Positions 59,929-64,000 of a stretch of 64,000 bases of DNA are shown here, one piece after another. A program made the translations under genes and the position numbers. Each line of letters starts with the position of its first letter. Position 1 is the first letter of the stretch. The notes under the pieces are model-generated. The model did not search any database, was not told the DNA's origin, and was given only the letters and a program-made list of their open reading frames with translations. This DNA comes from an uncultured Pseudoflavonifractor sp. (GTDB taxonomy: Bacteria > Bacillota > Clostridia > Oscillospirales > Oscillospiraceae), in the NCBI RefSeq assembly GCF_944387805.1, contig NZ_CALXGI010000008.1, positions 1 through 64,000 of the forward strand, in the 5' to 3' direction.

Positions 59929-59966
59929 CAAGGGCCCCCGGCACGTGCCGGGGGCCCTTGTGTTTT
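59929..59966. terminator. 32-bp perfect palindromic terminator
   Basis: 59929-59944 and 59945-59960 are exact inverted arms (CAAGGGCCCCCGGCAC and its complement), followed on the plus strand by TGTTTT. It lies between convergent rsgA and the cotJC remnant and may serve both. Confidence 0.7.
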
Positions 59967-60180
59967 ATTTATCAAAGGCAGGGTTTGTAAAATAGACGTT
60001 TTTCTGATCCATCTTCTCCTTAGCCAGGCGGATCGCCTCGCCAAAGCGCTGGAAATGGACGATCTCCCGCTCTCGGAGGAAGCGAATCACGTCGTTAACG
60101 TCAGGGTCGTCAGACATACGCAGAATATTGTCGTAGGTCACGCGTGCTTTCTGCTCTGCTGCGTTGGCATAAGCACAACC
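59965..60180 (-). pseudogene. 5'-truncated cotJC / manganese-catalase-like remnant
   Basis: On the minus strand 71 codons ending in TAA read as the C-terminus of a CotJC-type spore-coat protein: AEQKARVTYDNILRMSDDPD, then VIRFLREREIVHFQRFGEAI with the ferritin-like ExxH metal motif, ending FTNPAFDK. The codon upstream in frame is the nspC stop (TGA 60183-60181), and there is no start with a ribosome-binding site. So the 5' two-thirds is missing. The family is about 180-200 residues in spore-formers. The identity is by eye but the pattern is strong. Confidence 0.7.
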
Positions 60181-61302
60181 TCAGGAGAGCCGACTTTTGA
60201 AGTCCTCATACCCGAACTGCCGGATCACCCGCTGGCTGCCAGCCCTATCCTGCCAGACGATGGAAGGGAGAGGCGTACCGTTGAAGGTGTTTGTCTTAAC
60301 CATTGTGTAAAGCGCCATGTCCTCAAAAACCAGTGTGTCTCCCTCCTGAAGGGGATTATCAAAAGAGTAATCCCCAATGATATCACCCGCCAGGCAGGTG
60401 GGACCGCCCAGGCGGTAGGTATATGCCTTCTCACCTGGCTGGCCGCTGTTCTGAAGGGGCGGCCGGTAAGGCATCTCCAGCACGTCGGGCATGTGGCAGG
60501 CCGCGGAGGTGTCCAGAATGGCGATGTCCATGCCGTTGTGCAGAGTCTCCAGCACACTGGTCACCAGGAACCCGGCGTTGAGCACCACCGCCTCGCCCGG
60601 CTCCAGATAGACCTCCACGTCATAGCGCTTCTTCAGACGGCGCACCAATCTGATGAGCCGCTCCCGGTCATAGTCGGTACGGGTGATATGGTGCCCGCCG
60701 CCCAGGTTGAGCCACTTGAGACCCTTCAGATAGGGGCCGAACTTGGTCTCAAAGGCGTCCAGGGTGGTCTCCAGGTCATCGGAGTTCTGCTCACAAAGGG
60801 TGTGGAAATGGAGACCGTCAAGCAGAGGCAGCTGCTCAGGCTTAAAGTTGGCCAGAGTGGTGCCCAGCCGGGAGCCGGGAGAACAGGGATCGTAGATGGC
60901 GTGGCCCTCCTGTGTAGAGCACTCGGGGTTGACCCGCAGACCCACCTGCTTACCCGCTTCTCTGGCCCGCAGGGCGTACTTCTCCAGCTGTCGGGGGGAG
61001 TTAAAGACAAAATGGTCGGCGTACTCCAACAGCGCCTGAAACTCATCCTCACGGTAGGCGGGGGAGAACACATGGACCTCGCCGGGAAAATATTCCTTCC
61101 CCAGACGGGCCTCGTAGAGACCGCTGGCGGTGCTGCCGGAGAGGTACCGCGCCAGCAAGGGATAGCAGGCAAACATGGAGAAGGCCTTCTGAGCCAGCAG
61201 AATCTTGGCGCCGGAGCGCTCCGCCACGTCCTTCAGAATCTCCAGGTTGCGGACCAGCCGCTCCTCATCCACCAGAAAATAGGGAGTGCGCAGCTCTGCC
61301 AT
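60181..61302 (-). CDS. nspC: Carboxynorspermidine/carboxyspermidine decarboxylase
   Basis: A 373-residue PLP enzyme of the alanine-racemase fold. The PLP lysine lies in LLAQKAFSMFACYP; GGGHHITRTDYD, LEPGEAVVLNAGF and GPTCLAGDIIGDYSF (active-site Cys/Asp) follow. It makes spermidine (or norspermidine) by decarboxylating the product of the preceding gene. It starts three bases after that gene's stop. The stop at 60181 touches the cotJC remnant. Confidence 0.94.
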   Translation of the reverse strand: MAELRTPYFLVDEERLVRNLEILKDVAERSGAKILLAQKAFSMFACYPLLARYLSGSTASGLYEARLGKEYFPGEVHVFSPAYREDEFQALLEYADHFVFNSPRQLEKYALRAREAGKQVGLRVNPECSTQEGHAIYDPCSPGSRLGTTLANFKPEQLPLLDGLHFHTLCEQNSDDLETTLDAFETKFGPYLKGLKWLNLGGGHHITRTDYDRERLIRLVRRLKKRYDVEVYLEPGEAVVLNAGFLVTSVLETLHNGMDIAILDTSAACHMPDVLEMPYRPPLQNSGQPGEKAYTYRLGGPTCLAGDIIGDYSFDNPLQEGDTLVFEDMALYTMVKTNTFNGTPLPSIVWQDRAGSQRVIRQFGYEDFKSRLS

Positions 61303-61305
61303 GGC

Positions 61306-62565
<1,260 letters not shown>

Positions 62566-62602
62566 GTTTCATTCCTCCTGTATGTTGAAAAATAACAGAC
62601 AC

Positions 62603-63463
62603 TCAATTCACGCTGCTGAGGGCCAGCAGCATCTCGCGGACCACCTTGGCGGCCACCGCGTTGGACACGCCGCTCTGGTCGAAGGGAGGGCAGAGCTCGT
62701 TGACGTCGCAGCCCACCACGTTGCAGCGGCTGCACACCAGAGTCACAGCCCGCCGCAGGGCGTCAAAGGACACCCCGCCCGGCTCGGGGGTGCCGGTGCC
62801 GGGAAACACCGATGGGTCCATTACGTCCAGGTCCACAGTGAAGTAGACGGGAGCGTCGCCCAGCCGCTCCACCACGTTCTCCAGACCGTCCAGGCCGAAG
62901 GGATGGCAGGTCACATGGTCCCTGCCCCAGCGCCACTCCTCCCGGTCGCCGGAGCGAATGCCGAACTGAAAGATCTTGCCGTCTCCGGTGAGCTCCCAGC
63001 AGCGGCGGATGACGCAGGCGTGGGACAGGGGCACGCCAAGATAGTCCTCCCGCAGGTCGGTGTGGGCGTCGAAGTGGATGATGGCCACATCGGGATATTT
63101 CCGGTGCACCGCCCGGAAGGCGCCCAGGGTCACCAGGTGCTCGCCGCCGATGAGAAAGGGGCGCTTGCCGGCGGAGAGAATCTCCTCGGCTCTCTCCTCA
63201 ATGTCGGCCAGAGCCAGCTCCGAGCTGCCCATGGACAGCTCCAGGTCACCGCTGTCCAGCACGGCGCAGTCAGACAGGTCCTTGTCCTGATAGGGGCTGT
63301 ACAGCTCCAGCCCGTAGGACTCCCTCCGCAGGGCAAAGGGGCCGAAGCGGGTGCCGGGCCGGTTGGAGGTGGTGGAGTCAAAGGGCGCGCCGAAGAGCAC
63401 GGTCTCGGCCTGCTCAAAGGGGCAGTCGCAGCCCATATATACGTCAATCTGCGGATTCAACAT
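62603..63463 (-). CDS. speB: Agmatinase-family ureohydrolase
   Basis: A 286-residue manganese enzyme. Metal blocks: GGEHLVTLG, IHFDAHTDLREDY and FTVDLDVMDPSVFPGTGTPE. By family it yields putrescine and urea from agmatine; next to speE and CASDH it might instead hydrolyse N1-aminopropylagmatine. It overlaps speE by 20 nt. Confidence 0.93.
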   Translation of the reverse strand: MLNPQIDVYMGCDCPFEQAETVLFGAPFDSTTSNRPGTRFGPFALRRESYGLELYSPYQDKDLSDCAVLDSGDLELSMGSSELALADIEERAEEILSAGKRPFLIGGEHLVTLGAFRAVHRKYPDVAIIHFDAHTDLREDYLGVPLSHACVIRRCWELTGDGKIFQFGIRSGDREEWRWGRDHVTCHPFGLDGLENVVERLGDAPVYFTVDLDVMDPSVFPGTGTPEPGGVSFDALRRAVTLVCSRCNVVGCDVNELCPPFDQSGVSNAVAAKVVREMLLALSSVN

Positions 63464-64000
63464 TTTTCAGCAGCTCCTCTACGTAGGCGGGGATATAGAA
63501 CGCGCCCTTGTGCAGCATGGTGGTGTAGTACTTACAGCTGAGTTTCCGGGCGTTCCAGCGGACCTCGTCCAGGTCCCGCAGGGGGTGGTACTTCTTGCTG
63601 GCAAAGCCGAAGAGCCAGTGGCCGGAGGGGTAGGAGGGAATGTGGGCCTGGTATACCTTGGCCAGAGGGAAGGACTCCACAATCCGCTTGTGAGCACGCT
63701 GGCAGGCAATAGCATCCTCTTGGTAGAAGGGACTCTCATGCTGGTTGACCATGATGCCGTCCGACCGCAGAGCCTTGGAGCAATTGCCATAGAACTCCCG
63801 GGTGAACAGTCCCTCACCGGGGCCGAAGGGATCGGTGGAGTCCACAATAATGAGGTCGTACTGTTCCACAGGGGTGCGGACGTACCGCAGACCGTCCTCA
63901 TAGTGGATGCACACACGGGGGTCGTCCAGGCTGCAGGTGGTGAAGGGGAGATACCGCCTGCACACCTCCACCACCTGGGGGTCGATCTCCACCAGGTCAA
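63444..64000 (-). CDS. speE: Spermidine synthase (5' end outside window)
   Basis: At least 184 residues of the C-terminal part are seen; the frame is open to the window edge. LVEIDPQVVEVCRRYLP and YDLIIVDSTDPFGPGEGLFTREFY are the polyamine aminopropyltransferase signatures; KYHPLRDLD and YYTTMLHKGAFYIPAYVEE end the protein. It transfers the aminopropyl group from decarboxylated SAM. The ATG at 63992 is not the real start because the family sequence continues upstream. Confidence 0.92.
   Translation of the reverse strand, partial: DLVEIDPQVVEVCRRYLPFTTCSLDDPRVCIHYEDGLRYVRTPVEQYDLIIVDSTDPFGPGEGLFTREFYGNCSKALRSDGIMVNQHESPFYQEDAIACQRAHKRIVESFPLAKVYQAHIPSYPSGHWLFGFASKKYHPLRDLDEVRWNARKLSCKYYTTMLHKGAFYIPAYVEELLKNVESAD

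Overview
The window reads as a chromosomal segment of a spore-forming, G+C-rich Firmicute, most likely of the Oscillospiraceae (Flavonifractor / Intestinimonas / Oscillibacter-like). This rests on gene content and order: rplS-rbgA-rnhB, tig-clpP-clpX-lon-engB, scpA-scpB-ytfJ, cmk-plsC-ispH::S1, yicC-remA-gmk-rpoZ-priA-def-fmt-rsmB-rlmN-stp-prkC-rsgA, and sporulation or germination genes (LysM/GH18 cortex lytic enzyme, YtfJ, DacF-type carboxypeptidase, a CotJC remnant). The genus is inferred; no rRNA gene is present.

Left accessory region (1-6893). Seven or eight small co-directional genes (1-4737) each have a strong Shine-Dalgarno sequence. Several resemble SF0329, DUF3885 and DUF4261 proteins, which looks like an immunity-type gene array; one member is frameshifted. 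A gene-poor stretch follows, then a minus-strand gene joining a phage-like N-terminal domain to an ERCC4-type nuclease domain with a dyad over its promoter, a candidate small RNA, strong hairpins and an unrecognised 141-residue gene.

Core region (7064-59960), nearly all on the plus strand. It holds pcrA, an ABC-F ATPase and a small P-loop kinase; then two tandem tRNA-Arg(ACG) units and a cell-wall lytic pair on the minus strand. These are followed by L19 with ribosome-assembly and RNase H genes, threonine synthase, trigger factor with the Clp and Lon proteases, chromosome segregation (scpAB), spore and peptidoglycan functions, and lipid and isoprenoid synthesis (plsC, ispH, ispD, ispF). The segment continues with a DUF3343/cysteine-desulfurase-like pair, c-di-AMP synthesis (cdaA-cdaR), and a long translation and signalling operon ending in a PP2C phosphatase, a PASTA kinase and RsgA. 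Co-transcription is suggested by many 4-nt start/stop overlaps, and sigma-A-like promoters and intrinsic terminators mark the unit borders.

Right end (59965-64000), minus strand. A polyamine cassette (speE partial, speB, carboxynorspermidine synthase, nspC) stops exactly where a 5'-truncated cotJC-like fragment begins. Its third codon positions are almost all G or C, unlike the genes to its left, so it may have been inserted.

Observations most worth a second look: an apparent internal promoter, Shine-Dalgarno and start codon inside the ispH::S1 fusion that could yield a separate S1 protein; the ERCC4 gene and its operator-like dyad; the cotJC remnant at the cassette border; the immunity-like array; and hairpin-rich leaders upstream of the RpiR regulator and at 6075-6227.
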